Assembly (NCBI RefSeq): GCF_963082655.1
Contig: NC_081553.1
Coordinates: 17,264,643 to 17,328,642, forward strand
DNA from: Stomoxys calcitrans
Taxonomy: Eukaryota; Arthropoda; Insecta; Diptera; Muscidae
Direction: 5' to 3'
DNA: 64,000 nucleotides
Position numbers and translations under genes: made by a program. Position 1 is the first letter of the stretch, and each line of letters starts with the position of its first letter. This document shows, piece by piece, positions 1 through 10,451 of this stretch. A model generated the notes under the pieces. The model worked only from the letters and a program-made list of their open reading frames with translations. It did no database searches and was not told where the DNA came from.

Positions 1-855
1 GTAGAAGCGGTTTTTTTTTGAAGAGTGACCAAAGCTGATTGTTTCCGATGCTTTCGCCAGAATTCAAGCCTAAGCGTATCCTATGAGTTTTTTCAGACTT
101 TTTTACTATTTTTTTATATGTAGTTTATCTGTGAAAACTGTTAATTTTATGTACCTCCCATCATTCATGTAATCTATTGAAAAATTCCTTGTAATATCTT
201 ATTGTTTGGCAACACTGCTGCCCATGCAAATGTTATTGTACATATGTACTTGTTTAAAAAATGTGATACTCAAAACTTGTTTACAAATAGTTTGCCGGTA
301 CTTGTTATGGGTTTTTTAGAAAATATCCCCGCTACACTTTCTGGTATACCACTCATATCACTTTTAGATGATTGTTCTGTTTTTCTTCGGCGATTGAGAG
401 GAGCTTAAAACTTGATTGCGTTATTTTTTTCGCTTTCCGCTGTTATATTTATTTGTTTGTTTTGTGTAGTCAACTACGCCGTCATGAAATTCTTCATTAT
501 TACCCAACATGTTGTTGTACTTGGATAACTTTGTACATTCTATTTTTAGTGCCAATTCAATGCAATAATTTATAATTGTATTAGATGCTCGTTCACTGAT
601 TGTTATGCTGCATATGATAGGGTAATAAGAAATTATGATTTTCATAACGGGTGGGCAATTTCAAATTGTAGGAATTTTTTAATTGGGAATTTAATTTGTT
701 TTGCATATAACTGATCATAAGGAAAACAGAAAAAAAAATTGATTTTGTTTTACAGAAACATAATTATATTACCTCAAACACGCTCCATGTCTCAAATGAC
801 TTAATATTTTGTCCACTTAAAGAACAGCCTTTGATTACTAGTAAATCACCATATA
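1..855. other. No gene recognised; AT-rich flank
   Basis: I see no convincing coding exon, splice pair or repeat boundary here. Open frames are short (under 75 codons), lack protein-like composition and overlap on both strands. Confidence 0.5.
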
Positions 856-1091
856 TTGGGTTGCCCAAAAAGTAATTGCGGATTTTTTAAAAGAAAGTAA
901 ATGCATTTTTAATAAAACTTGGAATGAACTTTAATAAAATATACTTTTTTTACACTTTTTTTCTAAAGCCAGCTAAAAGTCACACCTTATAACTGACAGA
1001 AGAAAGAATGCAATTACAGAGTCACAAGCTGTGAAAAAATTTGTCAACGCCGACTATATGAAAAATCCGCAATTATTTTTGGGCAACCCAA
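856..1091. mobile_element. MITE family A, copy 1 (mariner-like ends)
   Basis: The element begins TTGGGTTGCCCAAAAAGTAA, ends with the inverted copy ending TTGGGCAACCCAA, and is flanked by TA on both sides (854-855 and 1092-1093). This TA duplication is typical of Tc1/mariner transposition. At 236 bp it is far too short for a transposase, so it is non-autonomous. Two further copies with the same ends lie at 53930-54128 and 58951-59176. Confidence 0.85.
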
Positions 1092-1093
1092 TA

Positions 1094-1785
1094 CATACAG
1101 CCAAAGTAAAGGGACAACAACAAAGAATTATATCTTTCATCTGTACATTGTTGTAGTTGCTGTGTTTTATTTTAGTACTATCACAGGTGTTTAATAAATT
1201 TAAGTAGATAAGCCGTGCGTACTCAAAAATTTACGTATCGAACAGCTGTTTTATGAAATTCAGCTTTTTAATTCAAATGAAAAACAAAAGAGAGTAAATG
1301 TCGTTCTTACTCTTCTGCAAATTTTTACTGGCAAACTTTTACTGGAAAAGTACGCGAACATACCTATTGTCTCTTTTAAGAGGCACCAAGTACAAAAAAA
1401 TAGAAAAAACAAAGAAAATTAAGACAATAGAGAATTTCAAGAGAACTGTGTATGAACAACGAATATGATTTAACTTGTTTTCAATCGTTTGTGAAATTAC
1501 TTTGCTTTTGAACTTTAAATAAGTTTTACAAAACACTGTAAGCTTCTTCTTGTTAATTTACATTAATTCTACAGTTGTTCGGCCTTAATGATTAGTTTTT
1601 TTAGATAATATATTTTGAAGCAAACGAACTTGCGGATTTCATTCAATAGGACATTCCCTCATTACTTATGAAACATTTTTCACAAAAGTATTATTTTATC
1701 ATTGAGATTTTTTTAGTATTTCAAAAAGATAACTGTGAAAAACATGTGTTTTCACCGGTGAAAAAAGGAACATAGTACCAGCCAT
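1094..1785. other. No gene recognised
   Basis: AT-rich sequence with no supportable exon. Only short frames with low-complexity composition are present on either strand. Confidence 0.45.
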
Positions 1786-1890
1786 TATTCACAAAAATTA
1801 ATGTAGATTTGAAATAGGTTTAATTGACACATTTCCCTTATAGAACTGTCAAATAACCCTATTTCAAATCTACATTAAGTTTTGTGAATA
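1786..1890. repeat. Foldback element, 105 bp
   Basis: Arms 1786-1817 and 1859-1890 (32 bp each) are inverted copies differing at one base, around a 41-bp loop. Both ends begin TATTCACAAAA. Related end sequence occurs near 5487 and 22024, so this is one member of a dispersed palindromic MITE family and not a local accident. Confidence 0.8.
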
Positions 1891-2303
1891 AGGCTGTTTA
1901 TGAAAACCCAAATCCCTTTTTTCCTCTCTTAAGTGACTCTTAAGAATGAAACAAAAGAAAACGTCAGGTTTGTGAGTAATATAAAGTGCAAATCACGATT
2001 AATCGGTTCTTTTTATCTGGTATTGCATGATATCGATAACTTACCAGTGCAACTTTGCACTGATATTCTGTCCAGAATATCTGGCATGCACTCAACAAAT
2101 AGTTGCCGGATGTAACTGTATTCCTATTTTTTAAATTGATGTGTTAGATTTATGTTACTTTAGGCAGAATATGTATGTTGATCAAACTCAAGTGTTTTTC
2201 TAGCTGTCAAAGGATGAAAGGGATTAAAAGGGGCTTCCGCAAATTGCTTCAACTCCTTGAATCAGCATCAACTCCTTGTCTGATTATATTGGAAAGATTC
2301 TGA

Positions 2304-2347
2304 AAAACTATTCACTGCCAAGGCAATTATTGGCAGTGAATAGTTTT
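2304..2347. repeat. Perfect 18-bp hairpin
   Basis: AAAACTATTCACTGCCAA at 2304-2321 is followed by an 8-base loop and its exact reverse complement at 2330-2347. It is short, isolated and GC-richer than its surroundings. It could be a snap-back duplication or the core of a small palindromic element; no transcription is implied. Confidence 0.75.
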
Positions 2348-2477
2348 GCTGAGGATTTAATATACGAAAACTTCTCCTGACTTTCTCATTCAGGACATAC
2401 AACTCCAAAAAGCCTGGAGCTTTTCTTTACAAAATTGACTCTCCTTCTATAAAGCGGTTAACCGTTTGGTTTTTTTT

Positions 2478-2580
2478 GAAGCAGTGTGTTCCACACTGAG
2501 GCCGCAGCCATTGTTAATGAAGGACTTCATCGGATCAATCCGGTACGTACAACCTGCTGCCATGGGATTGCAATAATCTG
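2478..2580 (+). repeat. Dispersed short repeat (SINE-like, degenerate)
   Basis: This stretch runs from a CAGTGTGTTCCACACTGAGG-type start through GGATCAATCCGGTACGTAC to a GCTGCCATGGGATTG-type end. Degenerate relatives occur at 25385-25440 (+) and about 33065-33150 (-). I recognise it as a high-copy fly repeat but cannot assign a clade from sequence alone. Confidence 0.55.
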
Positions 2581-4424
2581 CTTGGTAATAATCCAGTGTT
2601 GGCCGCAGAGGAAAGAAAAGTGCAGTTGGAGAACCTGCAGATCCGTACAAATCAGCCTTCAGTGGCCAACATAAACCAACTTGATTAGGAAAAAGTTTCT
2701 CCTGAGATGCCATCGAAAGGATGACCCAAATTTCTTATTCTCCGATGTGAAAGCCCGACCAGAATGGTTTTGCCAATGCGACTATACGACACCATCCAAA
2801 TATAGTCATTGGTTTAAGATCTCAATCCTTTGCATAGATTGAGAGAATTCTGCCTAGGATACAACGGAGTTAGTTTATCACAACCGAGATCCGGATGTAG
2901 TAGTAGACTAAGCTCTTAACGATTGGGATTGGAAGACATAGTCCATTATCTTGGCATGGGCTGGTTATTTTTACCGGTACAAATATCAGTTCGAGATGGA
3001 ATACAATTTTCATACACGGGCTGAGGCTACATGATCGTCTGGGGAGCTACGGGACATTGTGCAGAGAAGAGCGATGGTTTAATTGAAGCCCGCGGGGTAT
3101 CGATGCCTGTGAAAAATCAAGGTGACCCTATAAAGTGCAGATTTGCGTTTTTCCCTAATCGTGTTCTACTCGAAATGAGTTTTTAAACACTAAACAAACA
3201 AATACCTACAACTTTTCTTTATATTTTCGCTTTTCAATCTATAATCGTGTTCTACACGATATGAGTTTCTGAATACTAAAACTTTTTTATATTTTTGCAA
3301 TTTATCTTTGAAATGAAGTGAAACAAATGCAGATTAACTCATTATCTCAAACACATTGCAGCCATTGTTATTGTTTTGATTTTTGTTGTTTTGCTTATTT
3401 GTTATCTAATAGAATTATCTTTTTTGTTTCTCTCTTTATTTTAAATCATAGACTCACACACCCACATAGCCCCAAAAAGGTTTTTTCGCTTCTTGTTCTT
3501 GTTATTCTTCTTATTCTTGTTTCCAAAACACTTTAGGGCGGGGGGACCGAACACCAGAAAACAAAAAAAAAAAACAACGCCAGCCATGATGATAGGCAGG
3601 CATATTCGTACACAAGCTCACACATAAACACACAGATAATACACAAATGATTTGCCCCCAAAAAAAACGATGAATAAAGATAACTTGCTAGACGTTTGTT
3701 GGCTTTTCTAGAGGTTTACTATTCTTAAGATAATTTAATTATATAAGTAAATAGACCGATGATGCGCAAAAATTCAAAGAACATACCCTATTTAGCAGAT
3801 TTACCAACGAAACTGTGGACTTTGTGCCACTTCACTGTTGGGATCTTAATTAGCCACCAAGTACAACAGAGATGTAGTGATGTCACTTTAATCCAATCCT
3901 TAATCCGTTTTCACACTGAACATCAACAACAATTTTGCACTATTGCAATTCAAAATTAGTAAAACACTTTTAATTTTTGGCCTGATTGAACTCATGAATT
4001 ATCACGTTGACACTCTCTTTACAGAATTTAGATCTCCACTCAACGTTCGGTACCCTATTCCAACTTTTTCGCTTTTTTGCACAAAGACCAAATCTAACAA
4101 TATTCTGGTATAAGGGTCCACTTTGTTAATGCACGTATTCTCGAACTTTTTTCACTATCAAAATTCCATCAACTAACTTTATTAGCTTAATAAAGAATGA
4201 ACGTACACGCCGTTTACGAAATCCGGAGAAATTTTATTTTTTTGCGGTACACAACTTGACGGTTATATTCGCAGTATCGAAATGCGAAATTATAAAAAAT
4301 CGCGTAATAATATGTTTTTCTTGTTGAATGCTAAGCAACTTTATACAAAGTAAAGTCACAAGCCCAGCTGATGAAATCTTCCAGAGTTGTATCCCAATCC
4401 GGCTAGAATGTCAAATAGTTCTTT
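2581..4424. other. No gene recognised; decayed repeat debris
   Basis: About 2700-3110 has scattered similarity to a Tc1-type transposase (a frame reading YMIVWGA near 3022, then stops), too decayed to annotate. At 3158-3290 a unit of about 40 bp containing CGTGTTCTAC recurs twice. The rest is AT-rich without exons I can support. Confidence 0.4.
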
Positions 4425-5436
4425 ATGCTGCTATCACACTTTATGTGTTTGTCTTATGACATGCAAATTTGCTTATGAACATTAAACCATTTTTACACTA
4501 GAGCCCAATTTTACTTTTGAGATAATCTCTAAAACCCGTTTACACTACGATTCAAGTGATTTGTATTTGCCAAAAGGGATGTATTTGATTGTGATCTGGA
4601 TTTTTATTGCGTTCACCATACATATTGTCAGATGAAGGGAAAAAAAGTTGCACAAAATTTGAATTTCGAAGGATCTGGATTAATTAAATCCAGATCATAA
4701 AAATTTTAATGTAAACTTGCTTTTACTTAGAATAAACGCCGTCGCCAAACTTTTAAAGACTCTATCACACTACATGTTCTTTCTTGTTTTATGACATGCC
4801 ACCTTTTATGTGTCATTGGTATTTCATTATATGTGTCAAAATTGCCAATTTCCATACGATTCATCATTTTTGCTATCACACTAGAATGTTATTTTTGTAT
4901 GACATAACCTAAAAATATGAACAAAAACTGATTTTTTATGACGACAAATTATTCAAGTTGTGAAAACAATTTAATTTGGGATTGCTTTCAAGACATATTG
5001 ACCAAGGTAGTGCACAGCAAACAGCTGAGTACAATTTTTTCTCGCGAAGTGCACTATCTGTCAACGAGTTTTGGTTGTATGTGCGCATTATAGTTAAGAA
5101 CTATAACACACACAAACAACGAAAAATGGCGCGAACTAGAGACATACTAAAAATCAGGGTTGCACTAATCACTGATTTTGGCAGATAGAGCGCTCAATTT
5201 GTTGTTATTAGCCAACTGCTCCTACCTGTTAAATTTGGTTGCTTTCACTCAACATACAACAAGAACAGCAAATTTCTTTATGTTTTTGTCAGAAGAAATA
5301 GAATACCGCTCTAATCGAAAAAACATCATATGTTATTTTGAAATGTGATTATGATATGTTAGTTTCATTCGTATCACACTACGTGTCCAAATGCAAATTT
5401 GGACATCTCAAGCACATATAGTGTGATAGCAGCTTT
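4425..5436. mobile_element. TIR element with CTATCACACT ends
   Basis: The left end (GCTGCTATCACACTTTATG, 4427-4445) is mirrored by AGTGTGATAGCAGC at about 5420-5433. Additional TATCACACTA-type motifs occur at about 4762, 4874 and 5373, so the block may be nested or internally duplicated copies. There is no transposase. It contains an inserted MITE family B copy at 5001-5230, which is therefore younger. Confidence 0.55.
5001..5230 (+). mobile_element. MITE family B, copy 1
   Basis: About 230 bp, bounded by AGGTAGTG and CTACCTG, with an internal inverted pair (GTGCACTATCTGTCAA and TTTTGGCAGATAGAGCGC, the right arm degenerate here) and a GT-rich middle. Other copies: 31806-32030, 32690-32919, 35771-35997, 39321-39545 and a partial at 40267-40392. 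Confidence 0.75.
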
Positions 5437-5534
5437 AATTTTTTAAGTTTTTTCACATTTTGTTTATTTGTCTGTACTCTCTCACCGGTATTCACAAAAC
5501 ATAAAATAGTTTTATAGTATGTTTAATTGACACT

Positions 5535-5761
5535 TTGACAAGCTAATCGACGTTTTGCCAACGCAGGTGAAGAAATTTCTGTGCTTGTGTGTATACGTAT
5601 ACATATATGAGCAGAGAATATGCGAGAAAGAATACAACAACAAAGAGAATCGAAACAAAAATGAAATGAAATGAAATAAAAAATCTGACATCATAATATA
5701 TTCAAACCTGGCTGGCTGTTAACAGCTGCTCGCGAGGGACCATCTTATTAAATCCGCCTTG
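5535..5761. mobile_element. MITE family C, 5'-truncated copy
   Basis: The sequence from the GACGTTTTGCCAAC core to the AAATCCGCCTTG end matches the other family C copies (37059-37334, 41740-41963, 42633-44430 split, 55562-55825). The left terminus is replaced by a TATTCACAAAAC-type end near 5487, suggesting insertion or recombination with the foldback family. Confidence 0.65.
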
Positions 5762-6017
5762 GAATGGTATATGGGTTTATGTTTTTTATTTATAATTTAA
5801 TTTTATACAAATTTGATTACACTGCACTATACAGATAAAAAAGGCTCGAATTTTTTTTAATAAAAATTTAACTTTACTTTAATTGGCTATGACAGAATAA
5901 AAAATTTAATAGAAAATGAAAGTTTTCAATTAAAAAATTAATTGAAACAATCATATGTTTAATTGAATTTGATTATTATTTCAATTACGATCGTGATTGA
6001 AATTTAAGAAATCTATC
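5762..6017. repeat. AT-rich repeat abutting the Tc1 element (left)
   Basis: The block contains the palindromic core ATTACGATCGTGATT within 5978-6003. A related block begins directly on the other side of the Tc1 element (18211 on). Both share TACAAATTTGATTACA followed by a CACTA.ACAGA segment, so the transposon appears to sit between or inside tandem copies. Confidence 0.55.
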
Positions 6018-6019
6018 TA

Positions 6020-6245
6020 CAGCGGTCAAAAAAGTATTCATCATTAGCAAAATTGATAATAAATTCACTTATTTTGGGTAATTGAAGAAAATTTAAAGTA
6101 AACAAATAATGCAGTTTTATGCAATAGTTTATTTTTCGTAATATGTTTTAAAATAAATTCAAAAAATAAATTTAATTAGCGCAAAAAATGCAATTTTATA
6201 TAATAACACCAAAAACAGAACAAAAAAAGTATTCATCATTGATGT
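6020..6245. repeat. Left IR/DR terminal inverted repeat of Tc1 element
   Basis: The outer direct repeat is at 6026-6045 and the inner one at 6222-6240, both reading AAAAAGTATTCATCATT. They are mirrored at the right end. In IR/DR transposons these are the transposase binding sites. Confidence 0.85.
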
Positions 6246-7310
6246 GCTATCATCAAAGTCAAATTCAAATATTATTTGGGAATCCCCCTTTTCTGTTTTA
6301 TTTAGTAAAGGAGGCTTTGCCCTTGACAGCAAATATTTAATTTCATTGAAAATATAGTTTTTGTCAAAATGGGTCGTAAGCAAAACGAGGTTTCTGATGA
6401 GGTAAAAGTTTTGATAATAAAACACCACAGGAATGGTTTAACTCAAAAAACTATCAGTGAAATATTAAATAGACCACGATCTACTATACAATCCATCATC
6501 AGAAAGTGGACGAAAACTGTTGACAATAAACCAAGATCTGGTCGACCAAAAGCACTTTCAGTTGGAGATGTGCGTTGGCTAGTGCGGCAAGTTCAGAAAA
6601 CTCCGAAGACAAATGCGACCATTCTTCGTAAAAACACTATGGAATATTTAGGGAAGGAAGTTACTACACAAACAATTCGAAATACACTCAAAAGGCATAG
6701 TTACAGAGGAAGAACTGCACGTAAGAAGCCCTTTATAAATAAAATAAACCGAGTGAAAAGGCTAAACTTCGCAAAAATGTATGTAAAACAGCCCGAATCA
6801 TTTTGGAAAACAGTCATTTTTGCAGACGAGAGCAAGTTTAATCTTTTTGGGTGCGATGGAAAGGTCATAGTGTACAGAAAACCAAATACAGAGCTTGAAG
6901 AACGAAACACAGTTGCTACTGTAAAACATGGTGGAGGTGGTTTAATGGTTTGGGGGTGTATGGCGGCTTCAGGAGCGGGAAATCTTGAAATTATTAATGG
7001 AGTAATGGATCATAAGTATTACATTGACATTTTAAAGAGGAATTTAAAAGATAGTGCTGTTAAACTTGGGCTTGGTAACAACTTTCAATATTATCAAGAT
7101 AGTGACCCCAAACATTCTGCTTTAAATACCAAGATGTGGATGCTGTATAACTGCCCCAAAGTCATTAAAACTCCTCCTCAAAGTCCCGACTTGAACCCAA
7201 TTGAACATCTTTGGGAACATCTCGAACGCAAATTGAGAACGCGCAATTTTTCGAGCAAGAGTCAAATGCAACAGGTGATAATGGAGGAATGGACTAATAT
7301 AGACCAAAAT

Positions 7311-9507
7311 TGTTGCGTGAGGGCTGCTGACCACATGGATCGTGAACCATCAATTGGTTATCACGCCAAAATGCACCACCTATTGTTTACAAATTTTCGT
7401 GCAGCTAGTTTTTTTTTTTTGGGCCAGCAGAATTTACGGCGAGGACACATTTGTAAGGCCAGGGACCGTGTTAAATAGTCCTCTGACGGCAATGGACAGT
7501 GCACACAGCGATTCCTTCCTATTTTATGTGGCAAGGGTTTGTTTTATTGTCTTCTTGCCGGCTTGATGTGCTAATGCGTTTGGGTTTTGTCAGAAATGAA
7601 GAATGAATGGGGCTGCGCTGCTATGTAGATGTACAAGTGCCAGATGTCATGTTGGTTCCGGCGTTGTTACACTACGATGAACTAATTGGTACAGGGTTGG
7701 TACGTGTGCCATCCCTGAAAGCTGGTGGACGTAGAGGAATGGCAAAAAAATGAGAAATTTAAAAAAATGAGAAATTGAAAAAAATAAAATAACAACTTTC
7801 AGTTGAGAAAAAGAGAAAGTAGTTTTGGAAACTAACCCACACATTGAAAGTAGATGTGAAATGTGGGAGAACCGAGATTATAAAAAGGAGAATAGTAGCC
7901 AAAATCGTCCATATTGGTTTTAGAAAAAAGTCCCGGCGGTAACGAATTTATGCAGATTTTCGCGGCTATTTAACGCTCTAGTGGTGCCCTATAGATGATT
8001 GTTTATGGGAAATATATAATTGGAGGCAGAAATAAATAAGCAAACGACAAATTTATAAGTGAGTTTAAATGGATCAATGATGTATATAAGAGGACGATGA
8101 ATGTATAAGGAGTTAATGTGTGTAAATTTCAATAGGTGCCGTGGTGATTGCGGAAGGAATTTTTCTGCTTGAAATTGAACAAGCCCTAGGAGGAAAGCCA
8201 AAGCGACTAGCTCACATCGGTAAGCGTGTGCATAATTTATTCTGTCCGTTCGTCCATACGGCGTTCCGCCGGGTTACGTTTTGGGTAACCACCAAATTGG
8301 TACCAAGAAAAGTACATGTTGTGGAACACCCTGTCCAAGTTGGGACACATAGCTGCTGAACAATTGCAGCATCGACTTCAACCTAAGTTGGGTGATATAC
8401 GTGTGGGACGCATTGAGTGCTGGTATATTAATTGTTTTGTTCGGGAACAGATGGTGTCCCGGTGGAGACGATATACGTTCCACGAGATTTACAGCCCATA
8501 AAGTCCACACTGCGAGAGGATCCAAGACTGGCATACAGTCAGAAATAAAGCCCGCTGTTAGGCGCGTGCGTAAAAGAGGCAATTCGCCTCGATTCAATTT
8601 ATTTTCCAACCCCTATTTATTTTGGTTATGATATTAATGTAATCATAGTAGTAGATAACCTAGTTTCATTTATTTTTTTTTATTTTATTTACTTGCTATT
8701 TTTTTTTATGATCTTCAATTTTATGTACAATTTTATTGACCATTTATAAATTTATTCTTATTTGATTTTGATGCTTTAAGGATTTAATAATTGATTAATT
8801 TTTTTGTTTGTGACTTGTGAGGGACTGTACAAAACAGTGAGAGGGTTTTATTATTGCAACAGCCTGAATACTGAGGCAAATAGGAAAACGTCTACTTAAC
8901 TGAGCTCATTTAGGTAGGGAAAGAAAGATCCTGATATAGTAATCCGGTCCACATTGGACACAGAACCCCATCCAAAGGTTTGTGTAGAACCCGCAAGATT
9001 AATCTGTTTTTTTTTTGCGTTTGTTGTGATTTTTTTTTAAAGAAAGAGCATAATTAAATAATGCAAAGACGGGAATTTAGTGTTTGTATTTTTATTTATC
9101 TGATTCAATTAGATTCTTTTTTTTTATAATTAAATAAAGGGATATATATTATGTACTGTATTAACAGATTTGAGATGGAGTAAGTTTTTTTTTCGTTTGG
9201 GAGGGGAAACGGTTGAAAGAGAGAAGTAAGTGGTAGAGGGAGGTAGTGGGGTCCATACCAAATGAGGCAAGGAGCATATGGACCATGGAAGGGTGGGCAG
9301 AGTGTGGGTCTGGAACACCAAAGGACTCAAATCCCAAAGAGTATCCCCGTGTGTTTTGTAAGTGTTTGTGTTGTTAAATTTTATGTGAATTCCTTAAAAA
9401 AAAAAAATGATGTTAGACCATAGGCTAGTTTTGGGTAGGTTGAGGATCTCCCTGAGGCCGAAGAGCTGCCGGAAGGCCCAAGTTAGCGCATGTATGTGGT
9501 CCTAACA
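7311..9507 (+). repeat. 5' LTR (2197 bp)
   Basis: Identical to the 3' LTR except for about five substitutions and a few homopolymer length changes that I could find by eye. Substitutions are near 8046/16403, 8638/16998, 8873, 9336/17679 and 9452. A candidate polyadenylation signal AATAAA lies at about 9132. Open frames inside the LTR on both strands are duplicated exactly in the other copy and do not look like proteins. Confidence 0.95.
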
Positions 9508-9511
9508 GAAA

Positions 9512-9523
9512 TGGCGCCCAATC
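9512..9523 (+). promoter_or_regulatory. Primer-binding site (tRNA-Lys type)
   Basis: TGGCGCCCAATC begins four bases after the 5' LTR. TGGCGCC is complementary to the 3' end of lysine tRNA, the primer used by several retroelements. This fixes the 5' LTR boundary and the direction of the element. Confidence 0.8.
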
Positions 9524-10451
9524 TAAAATCGATGCTTTCTAGTCACTAGTACTAGGAGTAAGGAGAATAAGTGCAATGTCATCTACGTACTTGGTAATAG
9601 CCAAATTTTTAGATTCAATAGCCCAAATCGATCTAGTCAAATACTAATTATGTCTGGTTGGTATTGCATCCAGCCCTACATGGGAGAGGCTGTTTAAAGT
9701 GCAATATTAGATTAAGATATATTAGTTTAGGATTAGATTTAGAATATAAAAATGGGTCAAATGCAATATCTAGTTGTATATTTGTAACTATGAGTGTTTG
9801 TTATCGACCTGTGTCCCGTTTTGTTCGTATATGTTAGATTCGTTAGAAAAAGGAATACCACATACGTAGGATTTATGGCAGGCGAAGAATGATAGCCGTT
9901 ACGGTAGGATGGATGCCGTGAGTCAGAGTGTCAGAAGGCCTTATTGCCATGAGGACTTTAGTTTCGAAAGGAGAGAAGTTAATTGCCATGGTACAATGGT
10001 CCTATTTTAGGTATTCCATATAGATGTGCAATGTTTTACAAGATATTCTTTGGGATTTTTTTTTACACTTCATGAATCGATACGATATGAATACACTCCT
10101 AACACATACACCTCTCTGAGAATACAACCGTGAACCTCCTAATAGTTTGAATAGATTTGAATTTTACTGAATTTACGATTGATTTAGGTGCGCTAATAGC
10201 TAGTATATTTTTTTTTATACAGTGAGAGGAAAAGGAAATAACGATACATTTATAACCCTATTGAAAGTAAACCTTTGCCAGGAAAGGGAATTAATAATAA
10301 TAATACATTTTTGTGGTATATACTGTCTTAAGTTTGAGAGATAACGGCTGGCAGAATTGAAATACCCGATTTACATTATTCTAATAAATCTGGGGGCGCG
10401 AATACGGATATCGTCGTGAATCAGAGCCTAGAGTAGGAAACCTTCTGGGTG
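9524..10451 (+). other. Retrotransposon 5' leader, no gene
   Basis: About 930 bp between the primer site and gag. No long frame is present. A long leader like this is usual for packaging and dimerisation signals, but I cannot point to a specific motif. Confidence 0.6.

Noticed and set aside
2700..3110. Tc1 transposase pseudogene
   Set aside because: Only a few scattered residues match and no terminal repeats are visible; too decayed to support.
8274..8609. 111-codon minus-strand frame as a gene
   Set aside because: It lies inside the LTR and is duplicated exactly at 16631-16966; there is no protein-like pattern.
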